DNA from: Thermoflexus hugenholtzii JAD2
GTDB lineage: Bacteria; Chloroflexota; Chloroflexia; Chloroflexales; Roseiflexaceae
DNA length: 43,631 bases
Direction: 5' to 3'
Assembly (NCBI GenBank): GCA_945881915.1
Contig: CAMCVW010000029.1
Span: 1 to 43,631, forward strand
This document shows, piece by piece, positions 33,452 through 42,430 of the stretch (position 1 is the first letter of the stretch; each line of letters opens with the position of its first letter). Under the pieces are notes generated by a model. That model saw only the letters and a list, made by a program, of their open reading frames with translations. It did no database searches and was not told where the DNA came from. A program made the translations under genes and the position numbers.

Positions 33452-34762
33452 ATGAGTCTGCAGGAACAAACCAAACACCTGTCGCCCGTCTGGGCGCGCT
33501 ATACCAACATCGTGGCTGATCGAGCCGAAGGCATCATGTTGTATGGCGATGACGGGCGCGCCTACATGGACTTCACTTGCGGCATTGGTGTGACTAATAC
33601 CGGCCATTGCCACCCACGCGTCGTCGCCGCCATCCGCGAGCAGGCCGGCTTGTTGCTCCACGGCCAAGCCAATATCATCTATCACAAGCCCATGCTGCGC
33701 CTCGTCGAGGCGTTGCGCCAGGTGGTGCCAGCCGGCATCGATTCGTTCTTCTTCAGCAATTCAGGCGCTGAGGCCGTCGAGGCCTCCCTCAAACTCGCCC
33801 GCCACGCCACCGGCCGTACCGATGTCATCGTCTTCGACGGTAGCTTCCACGGACGGACGTCGGGTGCTATGGCACTGACTACCAGCAAAGGCAAATATCG
33901 CAGTGGCTATGCGCCACTCCCATCTGGTGTCCACGTCGCGCCGTACGCCGGCTGTTACAACTGCGCCATCGCCAAAGCGGTGGGTCGTGACCGGGCCGGC
34001 ATGTCTGCCGCTGCCCCACACGAGGCAGGCTGTTGTGGCAATCCACTCGAGCGTGTCGAGCATATCCTTCATGCCAATACCACGCCCCACGACGTGGCTG
34101 CGATTCTCATCGAGCCGGTGCTCGGCGAAGGTGGCTATGTGGTGCCGCCGGCGTCGTTCTTGCAAGGGTTACGGGCTATGTGCGACAAATACGGCATTAT
34201 GCTCATCGCCGACGAAGTCCAGACGGGCTTTGGGCGTACCGGCAAATTCTTTGCGATGGAGCACTTCGGCATCACGGCAGATATCATCGTGGCCGCCAAG
34301 GGAATAGCCTCGGGCTTACCGCTCTCTGCCGTGATGACCCGCAAAGACATCATGGACAAGTGGCACCCCGGCACCCACGGCGGTACCTACGGCGGCAATG
34401 CGCTGGCCTGTGCCGCAGCAGTAGCCACACTGGATGTCATCATCCAGGAGCGCCTCGTCGAAAACTCTGCCGCTATGGGCGCAGTCCTCAAAGGTGAACT
34501 CAGCGAACTCCAGCAAGCCGACCCACGCATCGGCGACGTACGCGGCATGGGCTTGATGGTCGGTGTCGAGCTGATTGACAAAAACGGCGCTCCTGATGCT
34601 GTGCTCGCCAATCGCACCCTGGCCGCGTGCCGCGAAGCCGGATTACTCCTCATCAGCTGTGGCACCTACGACAACGTCGTGCGCTTCATCCCACCCTTGG
34701 TGGTCAACGACGAGCAGATTCACCAGGCAGTGCGTATCTTCCGCGCCGCACTCAACAGCTGA
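33452..34762 (+). CDS. Class III aminotransferase (4-aminobutyrate/ornithine type)
   Basis: 436 aa; ATG with GGAGGG upstream. PLP fold type I class III: N-S-G-A-E-A-V-E at ~105, F-H-G-R-T near 130, the D-E-V-Q-T-G-F-G aspartate loop, and the Schiff-base Lys in A-A-K-G-I-A-S-G-L-P. An insert of ~40 residues holding four Cys (~170-205, Y-N-C-A-I...G-C-C-G-N) is unusual and could bind a metal or be structural. Substrate: an omega-amino acid or amine, undetermined. Its stop abuts the stop of the convergent glycosyltransferase gene. Confidence 0.88.
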   Translation: MSLQEQTKHLSPVWARYTNIVADRAEGIMLYGDDGRAYMDFTCGIGVTNTGHCHPRVVAAIREQAGLLLHGQANIIYHKPMLRLVEALRQVVPAGIDSFFFSNSGAEAVEASLKLARHATGRTDVIVFDGSFHGRTSGAMALTTSKGKYRSGYAPLPSGVHVAPYAGCYNCAIAKAVGRDRAGMSAAAPHEAGCCGNPLERVEHILHANTTPHDVAAILIEPVLGEGGYVVPPASFLQGLRAMCDKYGIMLIADEVQTGFGRTGKFFAMEHFGITADIIVAAKGIASGLPLSAVMTRKDIMDKWHPGTHGGTYGGNALACAAAVATLDVIIQERLVENSAAMGAVLKGELSELQQADPRIGDVRGMGLMVGVELIDKNGAPDAVLANRTLAACREAGLLLISCGTYDNVVRFIPPLVVNDEQIHQAVRIFRAALNS

Positions 34763-37129
34763 TTACGGCGCGATGCCCCAGCGATAGGGAATCCCGGGCA
34801 AGCGCAACAGCCGGGCACCACCATCCGCGACGGTGACCGTATCATCCGCAAACAACAACAGCACATCACGGCACAGCCAAATGACGGCTGTGCCGTCGTT
34901 GCGTGGCACCCCGACCGTCGTAAATGCCGCATCCTCGAATGTGCCCGTCTGCGCGATGACCCGCTCGAAGTGGTATCGATCATCCGCAGTTGCGTTCGGC
35001 AGTAACGCTGTCGCGCCGCGCAGCCACTCCCCCAACGGCGTGGGTTGGACGCTGGTCGAGCCAGTGGGGAGCATCAAACACCGATGGGTGTAGCATTGCA
35101 GCGTCATATCGGCGAATGGCATGGCGGGCATGTGGGGAATGCCATAGGCTTCTTCCCCACCGTGAGCAGTGATATATGTCGAAAACGCCGCGGGGATGAG
35201 GTAGGCCGGCTCCCCACGCATGATCCCCTTGGTCGCGGCGACCGGCAGTTGGGCGATGTCGATGGCAGCACCGTTGTCAATCGCCAGCGCCACTGCATAG
35301 ATTCCTGCCGGTGTGCGGCGCGGGATGGACAGCGCCTGCAGATGTTCGAGTGGCCCGTCTGCCAAATCAGCCAGCGTCAACGCCCCGGCAAACAACGCTT
35401 GTTCGTTGCGTGCCAATACCACTCCCTGCGCGTCACGTAAAAGCAACGTCACCCGGTGTGGCAGATTGTCGCCATTGCCGCTCAGGCGCAGCGTGACGGG
35501 CAGGATGGTGCCGGGTTCGTAAGCTGACTGCAGTAACGGCGCGGCAATGGCCACGCGATCGACCAGGGCTTGTTGGAACGATACCGCGATGTGCTGTGGC
35601 GCCCCGGTTGCAATCGGCTGGTAGACATCAAAACTCCCGCGCGAACCGCTCTGGGCGTAGCGGGTGGTGATAAGCGCGATGCTTTCGGGCGTCATCCAAT
35701 TGCCCAGATAATCGAGTACGACAATGGGGATGGTGCCATTGGCCAGCTGCCGCAACAGCGGGTTTTGGTCCCATAGTCCTGCATCGAGGAGTTGGCGGTG
35801 CTCAAACACCTGCATCGGCGCGCTGACGTCGGCTTGGGCGGCGATGGCCGGCACATCCGTAAAAACGCTGCTCCCCAGCTGTTGAATCCGCGTGGTCAAA
35901 TCGGCATTCGTGACGGCGTTGGCAGTCAGAATCTGCCCTTCGCGCCGATAATCTTGGAGCACCCCGTAGCTGCCCACTACCAGCCGAGCCGGTCGTTGGC
36001 GCTCGATCATGCCATATGGCTTGGGGTATGTCTCGCTCCACAACGGATAAAAGCGCACCACCGCCAGACTACACCCCGCCAGCACCACCACTGCCAACCA
36101 GCGCTGCCGGTCAGCCCGAGCACTCCACTGTGCTGCTAATACGGCAGCAACCCATAGCAAGCCAGCATAGAGTTCGAGGAAGTAGTTGGCGTACGCGCCT
36201 ACTTTGCCGATCCCAATACCCACCACAACACCGCCCACGGTATAGGCCAGCGCCATGGTCAATGCACGCTGACTGGGGCGCAGCGCGGCGCGCCAATCGA
36301 GGAGCAGGATGCCAAAGGCGACCGCACAGATGACGAGCAATGGCCAGTGCAGGGTGATGAGTTCCTGCCAAAAACCTTTGGCTAAGGAATATTCCCAGCC
36401 GTTTACATTGGACTGCACCAGATGGAGCCAGAGGTTTGCACCGCTCAGGAGCAGCAGTGCCAGTATGGCCAGCAGTACGGCACTGGCAATCCCGAGTGCC
36501 CGCAGCGCAACCGGGCGAGAGGTCCCGAGGAGCAGTACCAGCAACGCTAGCGGGGCTGCTATCAACGTCGGTTTGACCAGCACTGCCAACGCCACCAACA
36601 GCGTCCCCGCCGTGAGTCGACCCCGCTGTGCCAGCACCAAGCCAATCAGACCGAGGGCGACCCCCAGCATGTCGACGCGCATCACGCCGCTCCACTCACG
36701 CACAATCGGGATGGCAAACCAGCCGAGGGCAGCTAAAATCGTTGCCAGCAACACCGGCCGTGTCCGCTCCCGCGGGAGTGCCAGCAGAATGATGGCAGCG
36801 CCGGCTAACAACCCTGCCAGCATCGACACGACCCGACCGGCCGTGAGGGGCGGGATGACGATAGCCGCAATCCGCGTCAGCGCCAAAAACAACGGCGGAT
36901 AGTTGGCCACCACAAACGGTGCCGCCTGCAAATCACCATAGAGTCCCGCCAGTGAACCGCCGTGGATGAGGAACTGGAGTTGCCGCAGCAATGGTCCCTC
37001 GCCATAATCGATGGGGTAGGCGTACCCGACACGGCGCACCACAAACAGCACCCAAAACGGCAATTGGACGATGACCACCACAGCGGCAGCACACAGGCTC
37101 AGGACGAATATCGGCAGGCGTCGCAACAT
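34763..37129 (-). CDS. Large membrane glycosyltransferase-like protein
   Basis: 788 aa from the ATG at 37129 (AAAGAG upstream). The N-terminal ~420 residues hold about ten membrane helices with the outline of GT-C enzymes (GT39/GT87-like): an early loop with Y-P-I-D-Y-G-E-G after helix 1 carries acidic residues where GT-C enzymes keep their catalytic Asp/Glu, and N-Y-P-P-L-F follows. The C-terminal ~370 residues are soluble, probably outside the cell, and beta-rich. GT-C enzymes use lipid-phosphate sugars; the acceptor is unknown. Confidence 0.75.
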   Translation of the reverse strand: MLRRLPIFVLSLCAAAVVVIVQLPFWVLFVVRRVGYAYPIDYGEGPLLRQLQFLIHGGSLAGLYGDLQAAPFVVANYPPLFLALTRIAAIVIPPLTAGRVVSMLAGLLAGAAIILLALPRERTRPVLLATILAALGWFAIPIVREWSGVMRVDMLGVALGLIGLVLAQRGRLTAGTLLVALAVLVKPTLIAAPLALLVLLLGTSRPVALRALGIASAVLLAILALLLLSGANLWLHLVQSNVNGWEYSLAKGFWQELITLHWPLLVICAVAFGILLLDWRAALRPSQRALTMALAYTVGGVVVGIGIGKVGAYANYFLELYAGLLWVAAVLAAQWSARADRQRWLAVVVLAGCSLAVVRFYPLWSETYPKPYGMIERQRPARLVVGSYGVLQDYRREGQILTANAVTNADLTTRIQQLGSSVFTDVPAIAAQADVSAPMQVFEHRQLLDAGLWDQNPLLRQLANGTIPIVVLDYLGNWMTPESIALITTRYAQSGSRGSFDVYQPIATGAPQHIAVSFQQALVDRVAIAAPLLQSAYEPGTILPVTLRLSGNGDNLPHRVTLLLRDAQGVVLARNEQALFAGALTLADLADGPLEHLQALSIPRRTPAGIYAVALAIDNGAAIDIAQLPVAATKGIMRGEPAYLIPAAFSTYITAHGGEEAYGIPHMPAMPFADMTLQCYTHRCLMLPTGSTSVQPTPLGEWLRGATALLPNATADDRYHFERVIAQTGTFEDAAFTTVGVPRNDGTAVIWLCRDVLLLFADDTVTVADGGARLLRLPGIPYRWGIAP

Positions 37130-37198
37130 GGCAGCTCTTTCGGGCATCGTGAGGAATTCTACATATTTTAACGTAGCAAGCGTCTCTATGCAGAGAAA

Positions 37199-37230
37199 AC
37201 CGGAGCAGTGGGACCGTGCACTGCTCCGGT
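37199..37230 (-). terminator. Terminator of the 212-aa gene
   Basis: A 12-bp perfect stem (37199-37210 with 37219-37230) and an 8-nt loop, followed on the minus strand by TTTTCTC. It lies 12 bp past the stop of the leftward gene. Confidence 0.75.
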
Positions 37231-37242
37231 GAGTGATGCCGT

Positions 37243-37881
37243 CTAGTTCTTGGACCAATCTGTCGGTGATTCGTCTTCGTTCAGACCATACGGGGCAGGC
37301 AGCTCGATACCGATCTGCGCCATTGCCGCGCGGTGGGCCAGGAGCACATCGGGGATGTCGGCGACTGGCTCAATGTGAATCGTGCTCCAAAACTGCGTCC
37401 CGCGTTGGCCGGTGCGACTCCACACCGCGCGGGCTATTTCGCTGCGAACCTCCATCACGAATTCGGCGGCCGATCCGAAGAATTCAAAGGTGTAATGAAA
37501 TGCGTTGGGATCATCCTCTTCTTGGATGAGGGCATGCAGTTCCGCGCAGCACGGGCACTCATCGGCGTGATCCGCAAAAAACGTTTCATCGAGTTCAGAG
37601 TCCTCGTTGCAACTCGGTTCATAGAGGCGGATCAAGGCGCTGATTCCGGTCGGGGTGAGCACTGCAGCCTCGACAATGTGGTTGGCATAGAGCGATTGGA
37701 TGGTGTCCCACACATCGCTGGCGATGTCGCCCGCGCCGGTGCAAGCCTGCGTGGGACCGCCTGCGCTGGTGAATGGCTCCTGCTGGGCATCGGTCTGCAT
37801 CTGGATGAGGTAGACACCGGCGTCACCATGGGTGTCGAAGAGCGGTCGGAGCGGTCGGGCGGCGTAGTTTTCTGGGGACAT
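37243..37881 (-). CDS. Hypothetical acidic protein
   Basis: 212 aa; ATG with a strong AGGAGGTATCT site. No membrane segment or signal. The composition is acidic, with a Cys cluster in D-E-C-P-C-C-A-E (~110) and one earlier Cys pair. Mixed alpha-beta pattern. No family recognised. It stands alone between the glycosyltransferase and the divergent glgP gene. Confidence 0.7.
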   Translation of the reverse strand: MSPENYAARPLRPLFDTHGDAGVYLIQMQTDAQQEPFTSAGGPTQACTGAGDIASDVWDTIQSLYANHIVEAAVLTPTGISALIRLYEPSCNEDSELDETFFADHADECPCCAELHALIQEEDDPNAFHYTFEFFGSAAEFVMEVRSEIARAVWSRTGQRGTQFWSTIHIEPVADIPDVLLAHRAAMAQIGIELPAPYGLNEDESPTDWSKN

Positions 37882-37950
37882 AGATACCTCCTGTCTGCGA
37901 ATCCGAGCTCAGTCTGACAGGTGTGCATTACCAGCGCATTACCAAGATTT

Positions 37951-37979
37951 TTGCGTGTTGCCGGCGTTCCGTGTATAGT
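37951..37979 (+). promoter_or_regulatory. Sigma70-type promoter for glgP
   Basis: TTGCGT (37951-37956), 17-bp spacer, TATAGT (37974-37979). The start would be near 37986, giving a ~70-nt leader. Confidence 0.6.
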
Positions 37980-38054
37980 GAACGGTGTTTGCGGGGAGCA
38001 CCGTCGCTTCTCGTGTGTCAAATTCCTTCTGTTATTGTTGAATAGAGGTGAACC

Positions 38055-40178
38055 TTGGGCGCATCGAGTACGGATGTTTTGTTTACCCCGGTCCCGAGTT
38101 GCATTGTTCGATTGTCGGACATTGCCTACAACTATTGGTGGGCCTGGAATCCTAGCGCGACCGATTTGTTCCGCCGTGTAGATCCATCCCTGTGGGAAGA
38201 AATCTATCACAACCCGATCCAATTCTTGCGCAATGTGCGCCAAAAAAACCTCACTGCTGCGAGCAACGATGCACAGTGGGTCGCCGATTACGATACCGTG
38301 GTAGCCGCTTTTGATGCATACATGGCGAACAGCCAGACCTGGTTCAAGCGCACCTACCCCACCCAAAAAGCATCAATTGCCTATTTTTCGGCAGAATTCG
38401 GCATCCACGAATCCCTGCCCATCTACTCGGGTGGCCTAGGCATTTTGGCGGGCGACCATGTGAAGGAAGCCAGTGACCTCGATTTGCCGTTCGTGGCAGT
38501 CGGCTTTATCTACCCCCAGGGCTACTTCCGGCAACGCCTGGACCACAGTGGCTGGCAAGAAGCCGTCAATACCAAGATGAGTTTTGCCGACATCGCCGCA
38601 TTCCCAGCCCGCACCCCCAACGGTGACGAAGTCGTGGTCGAGGTCGAATTGCCCGGCCGGACTATCTACGCCAAAGTCTACACCCTGCACATCGGCCGAG
38701 TGGTGCTCTATTTGATGGACACCGACATCCACCCCAACAGTCCGAGCGACCGCGAACTGTCGGCCCGCTTGTACGGCGGCGATCACGACATGCGCGTCGC
38801 CCAAGAGCTCGTCTTGGGTGTGGGTGGCGTCCGTGCGCTGCGCCAGTTGGGCATCGCCCCGACGGTCTGGCACATGAACGAAGGCCACTCGGCCTTCCTC
38901 GTGCTCGAACTAGCCCGTGAATTGGTCGCCAAAGGCGTGCCGTTTATGCAGGCCTTCGAGCAGGTCAAAGCCCAGGCAGTATTCACCACGCACACGCCGG
39001 TTCCCGCCGGCAACGATGCGTTCTCGCTCGATTTGATCGACAAGTACTTTGCCCGCTATTGGGACAAACTGGGCATCAGCCGTGACGAGTTCATGAATAT
39101 CGCCATGCAGCAGCAGTCCTGGGGCCCGAGTTTTGCGATGACCGTGCTGGCTTTGCGTTTGTCGCAGATGCACAACGGCGTCAGCAAGCTGCACGGCGAG
39201 GTAGCCCGCTCGATGTGGCAGTGGCTCTACCCGGGCGCGACACAGGACGAAGTACCGATTACTTCGGTCACCAACGGCGTGCACTCGGCTTCGTGGTTAG
39301 CCCCCAAGATGAACGAACTCTACACTTCGGTCTTGGGCAAAGACTGGTACGACCATCTGGACGAGCCAGCCTTGTGGGAGGCATTGACCAAGAGCGACGA
39401 TGCGACCTTCTGGCAATCCCGCATGCACCTCAAAAACATCCTCGTACAGTTTGTGCGTGAGCGTTTGGCGCAACGCCACACGCGGCTGGGCTCCCCACCA
39501 GTGGCGTGGCCGATTTTCGACAACAACACACTGACCATCGGCTTTGCACGGCGCTTTGCGACCTACAAGCGGGCCACATTGTTGTTCAAAGACGCAGATC
39601 GCCTCAAAGCGATTCTGAATAATCCGGAACGTCCCATCCAGATGGTCTTTGCGGGCAAGGCACATCCTGCCGACGAGCCGGGCAAGCACTTCATCCAGGA
39701 CGTCTATCGCCGCTCCCAAGAGTCGGGTTTTGCAGGCAAAATCGTCTTCTTGGAAGAATACGATATGTGTGTGGCACGGGCCTTGGTGCAGGGTGTCGAT
39801 GTCTGGTTGAACACGCCCCGCCGGCCGTATGAGGCCAGCGGTACCAGCGGCCAAAAAGCCAGCTTGAATGGTATTCCCAACCTCAGTATCCTCGACGGCT
39901 GGTGGCCAGAGGCATACACCGGGACGAATGGTTGGGCGATTGGTGACGAGCGCCACTACGACAACCTCGACGAACAGGACTGGAACGATGCACAGCATCT
40001 GTACCACTTGCTCGAACAAGAGGTCGCTCCAGCCTACTACGACCGCAACGCAGACGGAGTTTCGGCCCGCTGGGTGGCTATTTCGAAGGCGGCCATTGCC
40101 ACTTGTGCACCGCAGTTCAGTACGCGCCGTATGCTCAAGGAATACGTGAATCGGTTGTATCTCAAGGTCTCGAAGTAG
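38055..40178 (+). CDS. glgP: Alpha-glucan (glycogen) phosphorylase, short type
   Basis: 707 aa; TTG start at 38055 with GAGGTGAACC upstream. It releases glucose-1-phosphate from alpha-1,4-glucans. The N-terminus (Y-N-Y-W-W-A-W-N) and length fit the DUF3417/TIGR02094-type phosphorylases, not the ~820-aa E. coli type. GT35 landmarks: Y-F-S-A-E-F-G, G-G-L-G-I-L-A-G-D-H, M-N-E-G-H-S-A-F, R-R-F-A-T-Y-K-R, and the PLP-lysine loop E-A-S-G-T-S-G-Q-K-A-S-L-N-G. Here the residue before the Lys is Gln, where Met is common. It is a single gene with its own promoter and terminator. Confidence 0.93.
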   Translation: MGASSTDVLFTPVPSCIVRLSDIAYNYWWAWNPSATDLFRRVDPSLWEEIYHNPIQFLRNVRQKNLTAASNDAQWVADYDTVVAAFDAYMANSQTWFKRTYPTQKASIAYFSAEFGIHESLPIYSGGLGILAGDHVKEASDLDLPFVAVGFIYPQGYFRQRLDHSGWQEAVNTKMSFADIAAFPARTPNGDEVVVEVELPGRTIYAKVYTLHIGRVVLYLMDTDIHPNSPSDRELSARLYGGDHDMRVAQELVLGVGGVRALRQLGIAPTVWHMNEGHSAFLVLELARELVAKGVPFMQAFEQVKAQAVFTTHTPVPAGNDAFSLDLIDKYFARYWDKLGISRDEFMNIAMQQQSWGPSFAMTVLALRLSQMHNGVSKLHGEVARSMWQWLYPGATQDEVPITSVTNGVHSASWLAPKMNELYTSVLGKDWYDHLDEPALWEALTKSDDATFWQSRMHLKNILVQFVRERLAQRHTRLGSPPVAWPIFDNNTLTIGFARRFATYKRATLLFKDADRLKAILNNPERPIQMVFAGKAHPADEPGKHFIQDVYRRSQESGFAGKIVFLEEYDMCVARALVQGVDVWLNTPRRPYEASGTSGQKASLNGIPNLSILDGWWPEAYTGTNGWAIGDERHYDNLDEQDWNDAQHLYHLLEQEVAPAYYDRNADGVSARWVAISKAAIATCAPQFSTRRMLKEYVNRLYLKVSK

Positions 40179-40196
40179 ACAGATCCTATCGCATCA

Positions 40197-40221
40197 CCCC
40201 GTCTGGCACTGCCAGACGGGG
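40197..40221 (+). terminator. Terminator after glgP
   Basis: CCCCGTCTGGC pairs exactly with GCCAGACGGGG across ACT. The T-tract is modest (TGGTTCTATTT). Confidence 0.75.
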
Positions 40222-40343
40222 TGGTTCTATTTGGACCATTCAGGCGATATTGACCTTTTGCTGGGATGCATATGAAGTGTCATTCAGACCGAGTTTTTTC
40301 TATATAAATTTTTAAACAGTTAATTTTTATTGAAAGATTATTC

Positions 40344-40617
40344 ATGACACGCAAACTCTCTGCTGTGTGTAGCATCGTTCTATTTGTTGTGCTGAGTTTG
40401 ACCCTCACGCACACGCACGTACACAAAAACCCGGACTTCATCACCAACCAAGACATACACAAAAACTCCGTCAAATACCAGAACGGCGTCACTGACACGA
40501 ACTCCCTCGAACACACGGACAGCAACCCCGACGCGTACTCCGACGCGCACACGGACATCGACGCGGACCAGAACGGGTACGCGAACGTTGTCGCCGACAA
40601 TCACGGTTACCCCGTAA
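40344..40617 (+). pseudogene. Frameshifted Thr/Arg-rich secreted protein gene
   Basis: The ATG frame starts with a good signal peptide (basic M-T-R-K, then hydrophobic S-I-V-L-F-V-V-L-S-L-T). About 25 codons in, it switches to His/Asp-rich sequence and runs on through a terminator, which is unlikely. Shifting to the next frame gives a clean run of ~65 residues of T-R-T-x-T-R-T-P type ending at TAA 40615-40617, like the linkers of the RCC1 protein at 1-2922. A terminator follows at the right distance. So it is read as a short Thr-rich surface protein with one frameshift, or a truncated start of a longer one. Confidence 0.6.
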
Positions 40618-40649
40618 CGCCTGGTCCGTCGGCTACACAGTGTGTAGGC

Positions 40650-40684
40650 AAACCCCCGTCCGGCATTGCCGGACGGGGGTTTTT
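40650..40684 (+). terminator. Strong intrinsic terminator after the Thr-rich frame
   Basis: A perfect 15-bp stem (40650-40664 with 40668-40682), a 3-nt loop and a T-run. The stem is GC-rich in the middle. It is a close look-alike of the glgP terminator. Confidence 0.85.
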
Positions 40685-40900
40685 GCAAGCCGCGGCGTGG
40701 CGGCCGCAGCAATCGCGTTTTCGGCGCTGCACGCGCTGCAGGCTGCCCGTGCAGCGTCATGCGAAACTGCGCCGCGTTGTGCAACGACCGCAAAGATGTA
40801 TTTGCAAGCCACAGCGCAGCGACCGTTGCGGTGCGCTGGACCGCGGCGTGCATGCACCGACCGGCAACGCCGGGCGGGGCCTTTCCCCCAAAAGAAAAAA
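40685..40900. other. GC-rich spacer before the RsmG stop
   Basis: About 215 bp, very GC-rich, with many short GCGC/TGCAGC repeats. No supported gene. A weak stem (CCGGC-AAC-GCCGG at ~40862) near the RsmG end may help terminate the leftward operon. Confidence 0.4.
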
Positions 40901-41614
40901 TTAGAGCGGGTTCTTGCTGGCAGTGCCTTGGTAGCGCGGGTACTGGGGCAGGGTCTGACGGATTTTGTCGATGCGAATCATGGTACGCGGTTCGAGCGGT
41001 GGCACGTCGATGGGGACGATGTCACGCAGCTGACCGCCGAGGGTTTTGATGGCCTTGGTGGCGTCGGCGACCTCTTGTTCGGGGTTGGGGCCTTTGGGGG
41101 CGTAGACGACGCCGTTGACCGCGCACAGCGGCAAGAGATATTCCATTAGGGTGCGGAGTTCGGCGACAGCACGGCCGGTCGACAGGTCGTATTGACCGCG
41201 ATAGTCCCAGTTGTGACCGATGACTTCGGCCCGTTCGCTGACAATGTGGACGTTCTTTAGCTCGAGCTTTTCGGCGACGTGGACGAGGAATTTGCACTTT
41301 TTGGCGATGCTCTCGGCCAGCGTGACATGGGTCGATGGCCACATAATGGCCAGGATGATGCCGGGGATGCCGGCGCCGGTGCCGACGTCGATCATGCGCT
41401 TGGGCGGTGTCGCCCAGAACGGCAGGTAGGTCAGGGAGTCGAGGACGTGTTTGGTGACCATCTGGGCGGGGTCTTTGATGGCGGTCAGATTGAGCATTTC
41501 GTTCCACTCACGGAGCGTCTCGAGGTAGGTCACCAGTGCGGTGCGTTGGGCGGGCGTCATGGCAATCATATTGCGGGCGAGGTAGATGTCGATCGGCTCG
41601 AAGAATTCAATCAC
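40901..41614 (-). CDS. rsmG: 16S rRNA (guanine527-N7)-methyltransferase
   Basis: 237 aa; GTG start at 41614 overlapping the NadD stop (GTGA). RsmG landmarks: W-N-x-x-x-N-L-T-A-I at ~40, K-H-V-L-D-S-L, the SAM motif D-V-G-T-G-A-G-I-P-G-I, and T-G-R-A-V-A-E-L. It methylates N7 of G527 in 16S rRNA. Translationally coupled to nadD. Confidence 0.93.
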   Translation of the reverse strand: MIEFFEPIDIYLARNMIAMTPAQRTALVTYLETLREWNEMLNLTAIKDPAQMVTKHVLDSLTYLPFWATPPKRMIDVGTGAGIPGIILAIMWPSTHVTLAESIAKKCKFLVHVAEKLELKNVHIVSERAEVIGHNWDYRGQYDLSTGRAVAELRTLMEYLLPLCAVNGVVYAPKGPNPEQEVADATKAIKTLGGQLRDIVPIDVPPLEPRTMIRIDKIRQTLPQYPRYQGTASKNPL

Positions 41615-42204
41615 GATGCACTCCGGTACAGCCCGTTTTGGGCAATATAGTCAGCCACACGCGGTGGCACGAGATCACTGATGGGCAGGCCCGCGGTGCA
41701 GCGCTGGCGCAAGAGACTGCTCGACACGTCGTATGCGGGTGCGCTGACGGTATGCATGCGTCCGGCGAATGATGGAATCGCTGTGCGAATCGGATCGAGG
41801 GCGATTGCCGCTCCAGAGCGATTGACCACAACGAGCTCACAGACGTCACCTAAGTCGGCGGCACGATACCACTGCGGTAATAATGCTGCTGCATCGGCGC
41901 CGAGGATGAGCATCAACGACGTATCGGGGCGGGCGAGTGACTCAAGGGTGTCGATGGTGTACGACGGACCGGTGCGCAACAACTCCACATCGCTGACCTG
42001 GAAGCGCGGGTCAGTGGCGGCAGCGAGTGCACACATGGCGATGCGTTGCTGGCTGGTGGCCTGTGGCGCAGGGCGATGCGGTGGCGTCCGACTGGGGATG
42101 AGCAAAATCTGCGCCAACCCGAGTTGTTCGGCGACCTGTCGGCCGATGTGCAGATGGCCGTTGTGGATGGGGTCATACGTCCCCCCGAGAATCCCGATGC
42201 GCAT
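41611..42204 (-). CDS. nadD: Nicotinate-nucleotide adenylyltransferase
   Basis: 197 aa from the ATG at 42204, chosen because the family starts M-x-I-G-I-L-G-G; a GTG at 42216 would add four residues. G-G-T-Y-D-P-I-H-N-G-H binds ATP and nicotinate mononucleotide, P-P-H-R is the next family motif, and D-V-S-S-S-L-L-R is the C-terminal S-S-T-x-I-R-type motif. It makes NaAD in NAD synthesis. Operon with rsmG. Confidence 0.93.
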   Translation of the reverse strand: MRIGILGGTYDPIHNGHLHIGRQVAEQLGLAQILLIPSRTPPHRPAPQATSQQRIAMCALAAATDPRFQVSDVELLRTGPSYTIDTLESLARPDTSLMLILGADAAALLPQWYRAADLGDVCELVVVNRSGAAIALDPIRTAIPSFAGRMHTVSAPAYDVSSSLLRQRCTAGLPISDLVPPRVADYIAQNGLYRSAS

Positions 42205-42317
42205 GCAATGGCTCACTGCTGGTTGGTCTGCTCATTATCGCAGATTCGGATGCGCGCTGTCGTAGATGCTGGAATGGGTGATATGACGCATGTGGACGCC
42301 ATGTAGCGTGTTTTTCC

Positions 42318-42346
42318 TTGACAGAACGCCAAAGAAAGACTATGGT
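42318..42346 (+). promoter_or_regulatory. Sigma70-type promoter for the aldolase gene
   Basis: TTGACA (42318-42323), 17-bp spacer, TATGGT (42341-42346). Transcription would start near 42353, ~78 nt before the ATG. Confidence 0.6.
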
Positions 42347-42430
42347 AGTATGTGTTTGTGAAAAAGCTGCGCCGTGCGCCCACGACGACACAGAGCCATC
42401 ACGGATGGTTCGCGTCTTAAGGATGAGAGA

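Noticed and set aside
40685-40900. Reading frames through the GC-rich spacer (both strands)
   Set aside because: They run through a strong terminator and have Arg/Cys-rich, non-protein-like composition.
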